This document shows, piece by piece, positions 24,922 through 33,145 of a DNA stretch of 64,000 nucleotides (the stretch's first letter is position 1; every line of letters starts with the position of its first letter). The stretch spans positions 33,817-97,816 of the forward strand of contig NZ_WNKY01000021.1 of assembly GCF_009720825.1 (NCBI RefSeq), written 5' to 3'. The stretch is from Duganella radicis (lineage in GTDB: Bacteria; Pseudomonadota; Gammaproteobacteria; Burkholderiales; Burkholderiaceae_D). The translations under genes and the position numbers were made by a program. The notes beneath the pieces were generated by a model. It was not told the DNA's origin and did not search any database. It saw only the letters and a program-made list of their open reading frames with translations.

Positions 24922-25035
24922 GGCCGCTTGGGCGTAAATCTCACACTATTACGCGATTCCTATGGACGAGAAACTTTCCACTCGGTATTCTGAGTGATGT
25001 TTCTTGACCAAGTTTGAATAGAGTAGAGGTTGATT

Positions 25036-25725
25036 ATGAGCAGCGAAAACAAAGCAGTTGTCTACGGCACGGAAGACCTGCTGGAGAGCCTGTGCAAGTC
25101 GGTGACCAAGGTATTGGAAGCCGCGACCCAGAACAAGGTGGTGTACTCCGGCATGGTGCAGCGCATTACCAAGATCGGCCTCAAGCCCGACATCGGTTGC
25201 TTCGTGCTGTTTGACGGCGGCTTTACCGGCCTGGTGGTGCTGAACTTTGCGGCCGGCACGGCGATGGAAATCTATGAGCGCTACATGCTCAACATGGGCA
25301 TGCCGAAGTCGGAACTGGCCGGCTCCCACACCTCGGACGAGGTGGCCAACATCATGGGCGAGCTGATGAACCAGATCGTCGGCGATTTCACGGGCAAGGT
25401 GCGGCGCGAGCTGCAAACCAACATCACTCAGAACCAGCCGAAAATGCTGGTGCTGAACAAGCAGATCGTGCTCAGCGTCGACACCCCGCTGGACCGCCCG
25501 GAAATGCGCCGCGTCAGCTTCTACACCGAGAGCGGCAACGTGTTCTATCTGGAACTGGCGATCGACCGCACCGAATTCATCCGCCTGCACGACTTCGACG
25601 CCAGCGAGATCGACGACCCGGACGCCTTGCTCGACCAGCAGCGCGCGGCCCAGCAGGGCGCCGCCGCGCCAGCCCCGACGGCTGATAACGACGCCGACGA
25701 GCTGCTGAAATCGCTCGGCATGTAA
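25036..25725 (+). CDS. DUF3334 / CheX-like protein
   Basis: 229 aa from the ATG at 25036 (AGAGG at 25024). The core SDEVANIMGELMNQIVGDFTG has the E-x2-N phosphatase motif of the CheC/CheX family, which removes phosphate from CheY. This match and the general length fit DUF3334. The C-terminus is an acidic Ala/Pro tail ending DADELLKSLGM, a short motif similar to those that bind partner proteins. It lies 114 bp after the MCP on the same strand, which supports a role in chemotaxis or surface behaviour. CheY-phosphatase activity is inferred from the motif. Confidence 0.8.
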   Translation: MSSENKAVVYGTEDLLESLCKSVTKVLEAATQNKVVYSGMVQRITKIGLKPDIGCFVLFDGGFTGLVVLNFAAGTAMEIYERYMLNMGMPKSELAGSHTSDEVANIMGELMNQIVGDFTGKVRRELQTNITQNQPKMLVLNKQIVLSVDTPLDRPEMRRVSFYTESGNVFYLELAIDRTEFIRLHDFDASEIDDPDALLDQQRAAQQGAAAPAPTADNDADELLKSLGM

Positions 25726-25734
25726 CCCTTCCCA

Positions 25735-25767
25735 CACGGCCAGCCCTGCGCTGGCCGTGCTGCTTTT
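25735..25767 (+). terminator. intrinsic terminator after the CheX-like gene
   Basis: CACGGCCAGC (25735-25744) pairs with GCTGGCCGTG (25750-25759), loop CCTGC, followed by CTGCTTTT. Confidence 0.85.
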
Positions 25768-26090
25768 GTGGCAATTTTCCTACAATTGCCGGCCCTGTCT
25801 TCCGCCCGATGCCTCCCCGCCAAGCTGATCGATACCATCATTTGGTGGCGAATGCGACACGCCTAAGCCACTGAATATTCAGTCTTTGCATATGATTAAC
25901 CGAATTTCCAACCGTTAATTTGGGTTCAGTTATATTCAGCTTGCAATACGTGGTATCAATCTGAAAGAATATCGCCTTTCAAAAAAGTCAGTGCACTATT
26001 GATAGCTGCTACAAGCGCTGCACCGCATAAAAGAGAAAGCAGGAGACACTGTTTTTAACTCTTTGCACTACATTTAAATCGGGAAATTGA
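25768..26090. other. upstream region of the TonB-dependent receptor
   Basis: About 320 bp with no gene. AT-rich from 25860 onward, as expected for a regulated promoter and leader. It contains a perfect palindrome at 25870-25883 and a related TTATATTCAGC at 25931-25941. Confidence 0.6.
25870..25883. promoter_or_regulatory. 14-bp palindrome, possible operator
   Basis: ACTGAATATTCAGT is a perfect palindrome about 210 bp before the receptor start. No match to a Fur box consensus. The regulator is unknown. Confidence 0.35.
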
Positions 26091-28265
26091 ATGATCAAAC
26101 TGTCGAAGATGCACAAGCGCGTACTGGCGCTGAGCGCCGTATTGCCTATCGGTGCCGCCATCGCCCAAACCACTGAGCCGCAACTGGAAACCGTGACCGT
26201 GACCGCCCAGCGCCGCGCGGAAAACATCAAGGATGTGCCGGTGTCCGTGACGCTGCTGAACAACGAGAAGCTGGACGTGCTGCTGTCCGGCGGCCAGGAC
26301 ATCCGCTTCCTGGCCGGCAAAGTGCCGTCGCTGAACGTGGAATCGTCGAACGGCCGTACCTTCCCGCGCTTCTACATCCGCGGCTACGGTAACACCGATT
26401 TCTCGACCTTCGCCTCGCAGCCGGTCTCGCTGGTGTATGACGACGTAGTGCAAGAGAACGGCATCCTGAAAGGCTTCCCGGTATTCGACGTGGCTGGCGT
26501 GGAAGTGCTGCGCGGCCCACAAGGCACCCTGTTCGGCCGCAATACCCCGGCCGGCGTGGTCAAGTTTGAGTCGGCCAAGCCATCGCTGGAAAAAGTCGAA
26601 GGCTACTACAGCGTCTCGTGGGCCTCGCACAACACCACCAACCTGGAAGCGGCCGCCAACGTGCCGCTGTCGAGCGAGTGGGCCATGCGCGTCTCGACCC
26701 TGCGCCAGCACCGTGACGACTTCGTCGACAACACCTACACCAAGCAAGTGGACTCGCTGGAAGGCTACAACGAACACGCCGAGCGCGTGCAGTTCCTGTA
26801 CAAGCCGAACGCCGCCTTCAACGCCCTGTTCAACGTGCACTCGCGCACCACCGACGGCAGCGCGCGCCTGTTCCGCGCCAATCTGATCAAGAAGGGCACC
26901 AACGACTTCGCCGACGGCTACGACTTCACCAAGATCTCGACCGACGGCCTGAACTTCCAGAACCTGCGCACCAACGGCGCCAACGCCCGCCTGACCTGGG
27001 ACCTGGGCGCGGTCAAGCTGTTCTCGATCACCGGCTACGAAGGCGTGGACAACTACTACACCCGCGGCGACATCGACGGCGGCTCGCCAGCCAACCCGCC
27101 GCGCTTCCCGGTGCAGACCGCCGGCGGCATCACCGACCTGAAACAGTACAGCCAGGAATTCCGCGTTGAATCGAAGAACGCGGGTCCGCTGAACTGGCAG
27201 ACCGGCGTGTACTACTTCAAGGAAAGCGGCACCGGCTTCAGCGACAACTTCGACAGCACCACCCAGGCGCAAACCTCGGACCTGACCAGCCACCAGAACA
27301 ACACCGCCTACGCGGCCTTCGGTTCGGTGACCTACGACGTGTCGAGCGACTTCACCCTGCATGGCGGCCTGCGCTACACCCACGACCAGAAAGACTTCCG
27401 CACCGTGAACGCCTGGAACGTGACCCAGATCGGTCCGAAGTCGGTGGACGTGAGCAAGAACAAAGCCAACTGGGATCTGAGCGGCACCTACAAGATCAAC
27501 AAGGACGTCAGCGCCTACGGCCGCGTCGCCACCGGCTTCCGCGCGCCGTCGATCGCCGCCGCCTCGGCATCGGTGCCGATCACCGTGGCCGATGCGGAAA
27601 CCATCACCTCGTTCGAAGCCGGCATCAAGGCCGACCTGTTCAACCGCCGCGCCCGCGCATCGGTGAGCGTGTACGACTACGACGTCAAGAACCAGCAACT
27701 GACCGTGGTGGGCGGCACCTCCAACGTGACCAAGCTGATCAACGCCGCCAAGACCGTCGGCCGTGGCGTGGAAGCCGAGATCGAAGGTTTCGTGACCCCG
27801 GACTTCAAGGTCACCCTGAGCGGTTCGTACAACTTCACCGAGATCAAGGATCCAAGCCTGTACGCCGCCGTTTGCGGTACCTGCACCGTGACCGACCCGC
27901 TGGTCAATGGCCGCGCGTCGATCGACGGCAACCCGCTGCCGCAGGCCGCCAAGTACATCGTGAACGCCTCGGCGCGCTACAACTGGCCGCTGGCCGATGG
28001 CAACCTGTTCGTGCTGACCGACTGGTCGTATCGCAGCAAGATCAACTTCTTCCTGTACGAATCGAAGGAGTTCACCGGCAAGGAAATGCTGGAAGGCGGC
28101 GTGCGCATCGGTTACAACTGGGATGGCGGCAAGTATGAAGTGGCTGCGTTCGGCCGCAACATCACCAACACCCAGCGCATCATCGGTGGCATCGACTTCA
28201 ACAACCTGACCGGCTTCGTCAACGAGCCGCGCCAGTTTGGCGTGCAGTTCCGCGGCGGTTTCTAA
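26091..28265 (+). CDS. TonB-dependent outer-membrane receptor
   Basis: 724 aa. Signal peptide MIKLSKMHKRVLALSAVLPIGAAIA, then a TonB-box-like LETVTVTAQRR, a plug domain (about residues 45-150) with VEVLRGPQGTLFGRNTPAGVV, and a beta-barrel ending in the aromatic C-terminus VQFRGGF. It imports a large or scarce substrate (siderophore, vitamin or glycan) across the outer membrane using TonB. The plug signature GPQGTLFGRN is common in the sugar/plant-polymer and iron groups, so the substrate stays open. It stands alone, with no adjacent TonB, FecI/FecR or ABC genes. The barrel is highly biased in codon use, which suggests strong expression. Confidence 0.92.
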   Translation: MIKLSKMHKRVLALSAVLPIGAAIAQTTEPQLETVTVTAQRRAENIKDVPVSVTLLNNEKLDVLLSGGQDIRFLAGKVPSLNVESSNGRTFPRFYIRGYGNTDFSTFASQPVSLVYDDVVQENGILKGFPVFDVAGVEVLRGPQGTLFGRNTPAGVVKFESAKPSLEKVEGYYSVSWASHNTTNLEAAANVPLSSEWAMRVSTLRQHRDDFVDNTYTKQVDSLEGYNEHAERVQFLYKPNAAFNALFNVHSRTTDGSARLFRANLIKKGTNDFADGYDFTKISTDGLNFQNLRTNGANARLTWDLGAVKLFSITGYEGVDNYYTRGDIDGGSPANPPRFPVQTAGGITDLKQYSQEFRVESKNAGPLNWQTGVYYFKESGTGFSDNFDSTTQAQTSDLTSHQNNTAYAAFGSVTYDVSSDFTLHGGLRYTHDQKDFRTVNAWNVTQIGPKSVDVSKNKANWDLSGTYKINKDVSAYGRVATGFRAPSIAAASASVPITVADAETITSFEAGIKADLFNRRARASVSVYDYDVKNQQLTVVGGTSNVTKLINAAKTVGRGVEAEIEGFVTPDFKVTLSGSYNFTEIKDPSLYAAVCGTCTVTDPLVNGRASIDGNPLPQAAKYIVNASARYNWPLADGNLFVLTDWSYRSKINFFLYESKEFTGKEMLEGGVRIGYNWDGGKYEVAAFGRNITNTQRIIGGIDFNNLTGFVNEPRQFGVQFRGGF

Positions 28266-28282
28266 GAAATTGCCGATCAGCC

Positions 28283-28311
28283 TAGACAGCTGAAAAAGGG
28301 CCGTATATAAT
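28283..28311 (+). promoter_or_regulatory. tRNA-Asn promoter (copy 3)
   Basis: TAGACA (28283-28288), 17-nt spacer, TATAAT (28306-28311); same as at copy 2. Confidence 0.75.
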
Positions 28312-28322
28312 GCGGCCTCCTT

Positions 28323-28398
28323 TCCCTGATAGCTCAGTCGGTAGAGCGACGGACTGTTAATCCGCAGGTCCCTGGTTCGAGTCCAGGTCGGGGAGCCA
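28323..28398 (+). tRNA. tRNA-Asn (anticodon GTT), copy 3
   Basis: 76 nt, identical to copies 1 and 2, CCA encoded, anticodon loop CTGTTAA. It is preceded by a GGCCTC motif and followed by GAAT, as are the other copies. Confidence 0.97.
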
Positions 28399-28407
28399 GA
28401 ATAAGAG

Positions 28408-28435
28408 AAGCCCAGCCTTTTGGTTGGGCTTTTTG
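28408..28435 (+). terminator. intrinsic terminator after tRNA-Asn copy 3
   Basis: AAGCCCAGCC (28408-28417) pairs with GGTTGGGCTT (28422-28431) with one G-T pair, loop TTTT, then TTTG. Confidence 0.9.
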
Positions 28436-28440
28436 CTTTG

Positions 28441-28968
28441 TCAGCGCAGGAAAAGCTGTACCGCGATGCCAATCACAAAAGCCATGGTGGTCACTTGCGC
28501 GCCGATCAGCCATTTGGTCAGCTGGTCGATCTTGGCGTCGAGCCGGTCTATCTTGGCTTCCAGCCGCTCCAGTCTCGCGTCTTGCCGATCCATTCTGGCG
28601 TCTTGCTGCTCCATCCTTCCATCTTGCTGATCCATCCTTGTATCTTGCTGATCCATCCTGGCGATCAGAATTTGAACCGCGCCTTGAAGCTGGGCGCTGA
28701 ACATGCTTTCCAGCCGCTTCGATTCCGCCTCGATCTTTGCGTTCATGCGCTGCTCAAGGGCGTGCAGGCCATCGCGAAACTCACTCCGCAACCTTTCTTC
28801 GGTCAGCGCAAACTGCGTCTGAACCGCCGCGAAGCCACTTTCCATCTGCTGCCTGAGCAGCGCGTTGTCACATTGCAGATCCGTCACAGCTTGCTCCACT
28901 TTCGTCAGGCGGGCTTCGTGATCATCATACGCCGGTTGTGCGCGCGATTCGTTTGGTATGGCCGTCAT
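28441..28968 (-). CDS. coiled-coil protein with C-terminal membrane anchor
   Basis: 175 aa from the ATG at 28968 (AGGAG 8 nt upstream). The ATG at 29037 would add 23 residues with poor coding look. A long heptad region begins with EARLTKVEQAVTDLQCDNALL and includes four tandem heptads of the RMDQQDx type (about residues 102-130). A short membrane segment TTMAFVIGIAVQLFL closes the protein. It is probably a tail-anchored inner-membrane protein with an oligomeric stalk; function unknown. Similar proteins (DUF1640/DUF3618-like) are common and poorly described. Its stop is 5 bp past the tRNA-Asn terminator. Confidence 0.75.
   Translation of the reverse strand: MTAIPNESRAQPAYDDHEARLTKVEQAVTDLQCDNALLRQQMESGFAAVQTQFALTEERLRSEFRDGLHALEQRMNAKIEAESKRLESMFSAQLQGAVQILIARMDQQDTRMDQQDGRMEQQDARMDRQDARLERLEAKIDRLDAKIDQLTKWLIGAQVTTMAFVIGIAVQLFLR
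28580..28663 (-). repeat. four 21-bp tandem repeats inside the coiled-coil gene
   Basis: On the forward strand, units begin TCTTGC at 28580, 28601, 28622 and 28643. Each encodes a seven-residue RMDQQD-like heptad, so the copy number changes stalk length without a frameshift. Confidence 0.8.
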
Positions 28969-29146
28969 GATTGGACTCCTGCGTGGGAATCCCTCCATTG
29001 TTCCGAAGTTGACACTCGCCGCTTTGTTCACAATCATCGGAAGCCGAAAGTCGCTCCGGGATCTTGCTCAGATTGTCGTTATCTGGCATGTTGATGTTTT
29101 TAAAACTTCAATATGACGTCCACGCCACGTTGGACTGAAGGAGCCC

Positions 29147-29560
29147 ATGAACAAGATGCGTTTTGAAGTGAGGGCCGCGTTCGTAATGGGTGTCGCGCTC
29201 CCTGCGTTAGAAACCATTCGAAGAGGAATCAATTTCGACAACATTCCCGCTTACCTCGATGATTACCTGATTGGGGCGTTCCTGTTGTACGCGGCACGGG
29301 CTGTTGTGCGAGGATCTCCGCGAGGGAAGGTCTTGTTGGTCGCCGCGTGGGCTATGCTTTGTGGTGGATTCTTCGGCAGTTTCCTCTATCAAGTTCGCAG
29401 TACCGCGGCGACTGATGTGTCAGGCTTCTCGAACGGATTTGTCATCGTTGTCAAAGGGAGCCTGTATCTTTTGGCGATTGCGGCGTTGGTCCGTTCTATT
29501 GATGCGGTTGGCATGTCCAATAATTCAATCCAACGGACGCCTGACGGTGCCGCTGACTAA
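29147..29560 (+). CDS. small inner-membrane protein, unknown
   Basis: 137 aa with three or four hydrophobic segments (around residues 10-22, 41-56, 61-80 and 97-112). AAGGAG is upstream of the ATG at 29147. I do not recognise a family. The C-terminus reads MSNNSIQRTPDGAAD; short NNSIQRT-like tails are found on many unrelated small proteins in this group and can come from gene-cassette recombination sites, but no clear attC structure could be built here. GC is lower than the surroundings. It is followed by another tiny membrane protein on the same strand. Confidence 0.6.
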   Translation: MNKMRFEVRAAFVMGVALPALETIRRGINFDNIPAYLDDYLIGAFLLYAARAVVRGSPRGKVLLVAAWAMLCGGFFGSFLYQVRSTAATDVSGFSNGFVIVVKGSLYLLAIAALVRSIDAVGMSNNSIQRTPDGAAD

Positions 29561-29590
29561 ACCACGTGGACCAACTCAGTTAAGTCATCT

Positions 29591-29758
29591 ATGAAACGAT
29601 CTTTGTCTAAATTTCTTTCCGTCGGTTCGGGCATGGCCATCGGGACGCTCATATACACCGGCCTGCTCAGTTCTGCTCACGAGTTCGATTTCGCCCGGGC
29701 TGCATTCGTTGGCTTGTTTGGCGGAATCGCCGCTGCAATGTGGCCGCAAAAGAAGTGA
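29591..29758 (+). CDS. 55-aa membrane protein, unknown
   Basis: Reads MKRSLSKFLSVGSGMAIGTL... with two predicted membrane segments (about residues 11-26 and 35-50), ending AAMWPQKK. It was missed by length filters. No strong ribosome-binding site lies before the ATG, but the amphipathic start and two clean hydrophobic stretches look coding. It lies 30 bp after the preceding small membrane gene, so both may be one unit. Confidence 0.5.
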   Translation: MKRSLSKFLSVGSGMAIGTLIYTGLLSSAHEFDFARAAFVGLFGGIAAAMWPQKK

Positions 29759-29853
29759 TGGCGCATAAAACAGCCCAACCATTTCATCGACACGGATGCG
29801 CTGACGCGCGCCGGTTCATTTAACGACACCAGGCGACGAGGAGAGCATGCCTA

Positions 29854-29892
29854 AACCCTGCTTGGATTTCATCACCTGCAGGGTTGGTTTTC
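29854..29892 (+). terminator. weak terminator-like hairpin
   Basis: AACCCTGC (29854-29861) pairs with GCAGGGTT (29878-29885) across a 16-nt loop, followed by GGTTTTC. The loop is long, so this is tentative. Confidence 0.35.
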
Positions 29893-30004
29893 CGAGCCGC
29901 GTCTATTTCATGTGATTTTTACGATTGGAAATTTCAGCGCTGTGTTTTGGGGACTAGCCTGCCTGATCTATTCGCAACAAAGGACAAGTCGTTAAGGGGA
30001 AGAT

Positions 30005-30937
30005 ATGAGCCTGATCGCCATGCTGGCACTGGCCGCCGCGTCCGCAACGCCAGTACCGTACACGCTGATCGAAGGCCAGGTACGCGGCGATGTGCAGCCT
30101 GACGGGAATTCGATTGTCATCGAGGGACCGAAGGAATTGCTGGTGATCGACACCGGCCGCCATCCCGAGCACACTGATAAGATCATTGCGCTCGCCAAGG
30201 CACGCAACAAGCCGATCACCGCCATCGTCAATACGCACTGGCATCTCGATCACGCGACTGGCAATGCGCGCATCCGCGCCGCGTATCCGGGCGCCAGGCT
30301 GTATGCTAGTACCGCCGTGGAAGGCGCATTGCATGGCTTCCTGATCCGCGATGTCGACAAGGCCAAGGCCAGTCTGGATGATCCGGCCGTGCCCGAGCTG
30401 CGCAAGATCGATACGCGGCTGTACTTGAAGGCGATCAGTGATCCGGCCAACCTGATTCCAGACCAGCCAGTCAACGGGCCGATGTCGATCCCGCTGGGCG
30501 AAAGCGAGCTGCAACTGCATCTGGCCCGGCATGCCGCAACCGAAGGCGATGTCTGGGGGCACGACCCGGCAAGCAAGACGGTGTTCGCCGGCGACCTGGT
30601 GGTGGCGCCTTTGCCATTCTTCGATACCGGCTGCGCGGAAGGCTGGCGCCAGGCGCTGGCCGAGATCGATCAGCTGGATTTCCAGACGCTGGTGCCGGGG
30701 CATGGCCTGCCGATGGACCATGCGGCATTCTCCAGTTACCGCAAGGCCTTCGATGCCTTCACCGCCTGCGCCGAAAGCAGCCAGCCGACCGCCACTTGTG
30801 TCGCGACGTGGATGCAGCAGGGCGCGGCGTTCGTCGCCATGCATCCGGACCCCAAGTACACCGAAGCGGCGCTGGGTTATTATGTTGATCGCATTCTGCG
30901 CGTGCCGGCCAAGCGCAGTGAACTCTGTGGCAAGTGA
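30005..30937 (+). CDS. MBL-fold metallo-hydrolase
   Basis: 310 aa. The zinc motif is NTHWHLDH with His78, His80, Asp82 and His83, then ligands in LARHAATEGDVWG (His), FAGDLVV (Asp) and VPGHG (His). The start at 30005 follows AAGGGGAAG and gives a short hydrophobic N-terminus (MSLIAMLALAAASAT), probably a signal peptide for periplasmic location. The HWHLDHATGN pattern and the later VPGHGLPMD fit the glyoxalase II/beta-lactamase B-like group of unknown substrate. It leads an apparent operon with the YCII and GNAT genes (gaps of 8 bp). Confidence 0.85.
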   Translation: MSLIAMLALAAASATPVPYTLIEGQVRGDVQPDGNSIVIEGPKELLVIDTGRHPEHTDKIIALAKARNKPITAIVNTHWHLDHATGNARIRAAYPGARLYASTAVEGALHGFLIRDVDKAKASLDDPAVPELRKIDTRLYLKAISDPANLIPDQPVNGPMSIPLGESELQLHLARHAATEGDVWGHDPASKTVFAGDLVVAPLPFFDTGCAEGWRQALAEIDQLDFQTLVPGHGLPMDHAAFSSYRKAFDAFTACAESSQPTATCVATWMQQGAAFVAMHPDPKYTEAALGYYVDRILRVPAKRSELCGK

Positions 30938-30945
30938 GGATAAAC

Positions 30946-31287
30946 ATGAGCAAATACCTGATTTCCTTCCCCAGCGCGGCAATGGTGGTTCCTGATGATG
31001 AGTGGCAGGAGGTGGGCCGTGCCGCGCACGCTGTGATTGAGGAGGCCAAGGCGGCCGGTGTCTACGTCTTTGCCGGTGGCATAGACGAAAACACGGCACC
31101 GGCGCTGGTATCGGCCGACGGCACGGTCGAAGAGGGCGGCTATCCTTGGGCACCGCCACTGGACGGCGGCTTCACCGTGCTGGAATTGCCATCGCGCGCG
31201 GACGCCATTGCGTGGGCCGCACGACTCGCCAAGGCATGCCGCTGCGCGCAGGAACTGCGCGTCTTCATGATCGATCCACAGCTTTGA
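30946..31287 (+). CDS. YCII-related domain protein
   Basis: 113 aa from the ATG at 30946 (AGTGAGGATAAAC upstream). MSKYLISFPSAAM, EWQEVGRAAHAVIEEAKAAGVYVFAGGI and LPSRADAIAWAARLA are the strands and helices of a dimeric alpha-beta barrel of the YCII/DGPF type. Such proteins are small enzymes or sigma-factor partners; a function here is not known. It follows the MBL hydrolase by 8 bp and precedes the GNAT gene by 8 bp. Confidence 0.8.
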   Translation: MSKYLISFPSAAMVVPDDEWQEVGRAAHAVIEEAKAAGVYVFAGGIDENTAPALVSADGTVEEGGYPWAPPLDGGFTVLELPSRADAIAWAARLAKACRCAQELRVFMIDPQL

Positions 31288-31295
31288 GTTCGTCC

Positions 31296-31796
31296 ATGCT
31301 TTTGCCGCCAGCGCTGCGGATCGAGAACCTGGCGGCTGCGCATCTCGACGAACTGGCCACGGTCTTGCTGCATCCCGCCGTCTGCGAGCACATCGAGGAC
31401 GAGTTGCCATCGCTGGACGAATTCAAGCTGGGACTGGAGCGCGCCATCGCCGGGCCTGCCGGCTCGGCCATGGACGAAACCTGGCTTCACTATCTGGTGC
31501 GCGATGTGGAAGGAACGATGCTGGGACGGCCGGAAGCCACCGTGCATCACGGGATAGCCGAAGTGGCTTTTGTTTTCGGCCATCGGCATTGGGGACGCGG
31601 CTACGCGACCGCCGGCTTGCGCTGGCTGCATGATGAGCTGGCACGCAACCACGCGGTGAAGGCGTGCTGGGCCACGACAACGCCGGCCAACTATCGATCG
31701 CAAGCGCTGTTGCGGCGCTGCGCTTATGTGCCGGCGGCGTTGCCGGAGTGCCCGCTGTACAGTTATGCGCCGGGCGACCTGGTCTTCCGGCGCTAA
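31296..31796 (+). CDS. GNAT-family N-acetyltransferase
   Basis: 166 aa from the ATG at 31296. The frame is open to 31146 but overlaps the YCII gene. Motif A of GNAT proteins is visible as HRHWGRGYATAGLRWLHDEL (acetyl-CoA pyrophosphate loop GRGYAT), then a strand KACWATTTPANYRSQALLRRCAY, the usual N-x2-S-x2-L-x-x-x-C ending of RimJ/RimL-type enzymes. The acceptor is unknown. It is likely the last gene of the three-gene unit starting at 30005. Confidence 0.85.
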   Translation: MLLPPALRIENLAAAHLDELATVLLHPAVCEHIEDELPSLDEFKLGLERAIAGPAGSAMDETWLHYLVRDVEGTMLGRPEATVHHGIAEVAFVFGHRHWGRGYATAGLRWLHDELARNHAVKACWATTTPANYRSQALLRRCAYVPAALPECPLYSYAPGDLVFRR

Positions 31797-31802
31797 TCAA
31801 GC

Positions 31803-32357
31803 TTACCTGGCGAGACGGGCCGCCACTTCGGCGACGCGCTTGCCGTAGGCTTTGGCGGTATCCAGGTCGCCTTGCGGGATTTCATCCACGCTGGCATCCG
31901 ATGGCGATTGCACCAACAGGCCGACCGAGCCGCCGAGGTTGTTCACGTCGGTGCGTTGCGCGGCTTTGGTGTTGGCCGGCATCAGACCCAGGCTGACCCA
32001 GATGCCGCCGTGTTGCGAGGCCAGCGTCTGCAAGGCGATCAGCGAGACTTGCTTGTCGCCGTTGAGGCTGGCGCTGTTCGAGAAGCCGCCGAAGACCTTG
32101 TCCTGCCAGCCGCGCGTAAACCAGACTTTGGAAGTGGCGTCGGCAAATTTCTTGAACTGCCAGCTCGGGCTGCCCATGTAGGTTGGGGTGCCGAAGATGA
32201 TGGCGTCGGCCGCCGCCAGTTTTTCCCAGCCGCCTTCCGCCAGATTGCCTTCGGCATCGATGGCCAGCAGTTCGCCGGCCGCGCCTTCGGCAACGTATTC
32301 CGCCACGCGTTTGGTATGACCGTAGCCCGAATGGTAGACCACAATAACCTTGCTCAT
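31803..32357 (-). CDS. flavodoxin-fold NAD(P)H:quinone oxidoreductase, WrbA-like
   Basis: 184 aa. The FMN phosphate loop HSGYGHTKRVAEYVAEG follows VIVVYHS, and the FMN-binding FGTPTYMGSPSWQFKKFAD loop is present. SLGLMPANTKAAQRTDVNNLGGSVGLLVQSPSD matches the C-terminal part of type IV WrbA-like reductases but is shorter. It reduces quinones by two electrons. It ends 6 bp from the convergent GNAT gene. The start is MSKVIVVYHS. Confidence 0.85.
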   Translation of the reverse strand: MSKVIVVYHSGYGHTKRVAEYVAEGAAGELLAIDAEGNLAEGGWEKLAAADAIIFGTPTYMGSPSWQFKKFADATSKVWFTRGWQDKVFGGFSNSASLNGDKQVSLIALQTLASQHGGIWVSLGLMPANTKAAQRTDVNNLGGSVGLLVQSPSDASVDEIPQGDLDTAKAYGKRVAEVAARLAR

Positions 32358-32501
32358 AACCCCCCCTCTTGAATGATGAGTTCAAAGTGTAAAGGAGGGA
32401 TGGCGGCCTGATAAGTACGTACTAAAAGGTTAGTGACCGACTGCCGGCGCTGTGCTTATGCTATCCTGATCGAAAATGACCGACCGCGAAAGGAGAAGCG
32501 C

Positions 32502-33080
32502 ATGCATCACCTGGGAGTGTTTGACTGGATTTTTGTCGCCATGATGGTGCTGTGTTTCCTGATTCGCGGTCCATGGGAGTTCCGTAACAAGCAGTCCAGG
32601 GCGGTGGAGTCGCGTGACAGCGGCAAGGAGCGCTTCAATTTGCTGCTGGTGTTCACCGGTTCGATCACCATGCCGGTGCTGTACCTCGCCACGCCCTGGT
32701 TCGACTTTGCCAATTACCAGCAAAGCCTGCCGCAAGGCGTGCTGGGCGTGGCGGTGGCCGCAGTGGGCGTGTACATATTCTGGCGTTCGCATCACGATCT
32801 CGGCCGGCTGTTCTCGCCCAAGCTGGAGATGAAGGAGGCGCACACGCTGGTCTCCAGCGGTGTCTACAGCAAGGTGCGTCACCCGATGTACACCGCCGTG
32901 TTCCTGAACGCGCTGGCGCAGACGCTGTTGCTGGCCAACTTCGTGGTCGGCCCGGCCTTCCTGATCGCGTTTTCCATTCTCTACTTCTCGCGCATCGAAA
33001 AGGAAGAGAAGATGATGCTGGACCACTTCGGCCAGGAGTATGCCGATTACCAGAAACGCACCAAGCGCCTGTTTCCGTAG
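32502..33080 (+). CDS. isoprenylcysteine carboxyl methyltransferase (ICMT/PEMT)-family membrane protein
   Basis: 192 aa from the ATG at 32502 (AAAGGAG upstream). At least four membrane segments (about residues 7-24, 46-64, 75-95 and 138-157). The conserved catalytic block is SSGVYSKVRHPMYTAVFL, and the end EEKMMLDHFGQEYADYQKRTKRLFP is typical of this methyltransferase fold. Bacterial members methylate small or lipid substrates, mostly unknown. It is followed by a GST on the same strand. Confidence 0.82.
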   Translation: MHHLGVFDWIFVAMMVLCFLIRGPWEFRNKQSRAVESRDSGKERFNLLLVFTGSITMPVLYLATPWFDFANYQQSLPQGVLGVAVAAVGVYIFWRSHHDLGRLFSPKLEMKEAHTLVSSGVYSKVRHPMYTAVFLNALAQTLLLANFVVGPAFLIAFSILYFSRIEKEEKMMLDHFGQEYADYQKRTKRLFP

Positions 33081-33145
33081 TGCCTGCCTGCACGTTTCAC
33101 GCGCTTCGTAGATAATCGACGGATATTTTCTTTTGAAAGTGTCCC

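Noticed and set aside
26055..28472. 805-aa reverse open frame over the receptor gene
   Set aside because: Antisense of the TonB receptor; its start is a read-through of the tRNA-Asn (SGSPTWTRTRDLRI peptide).
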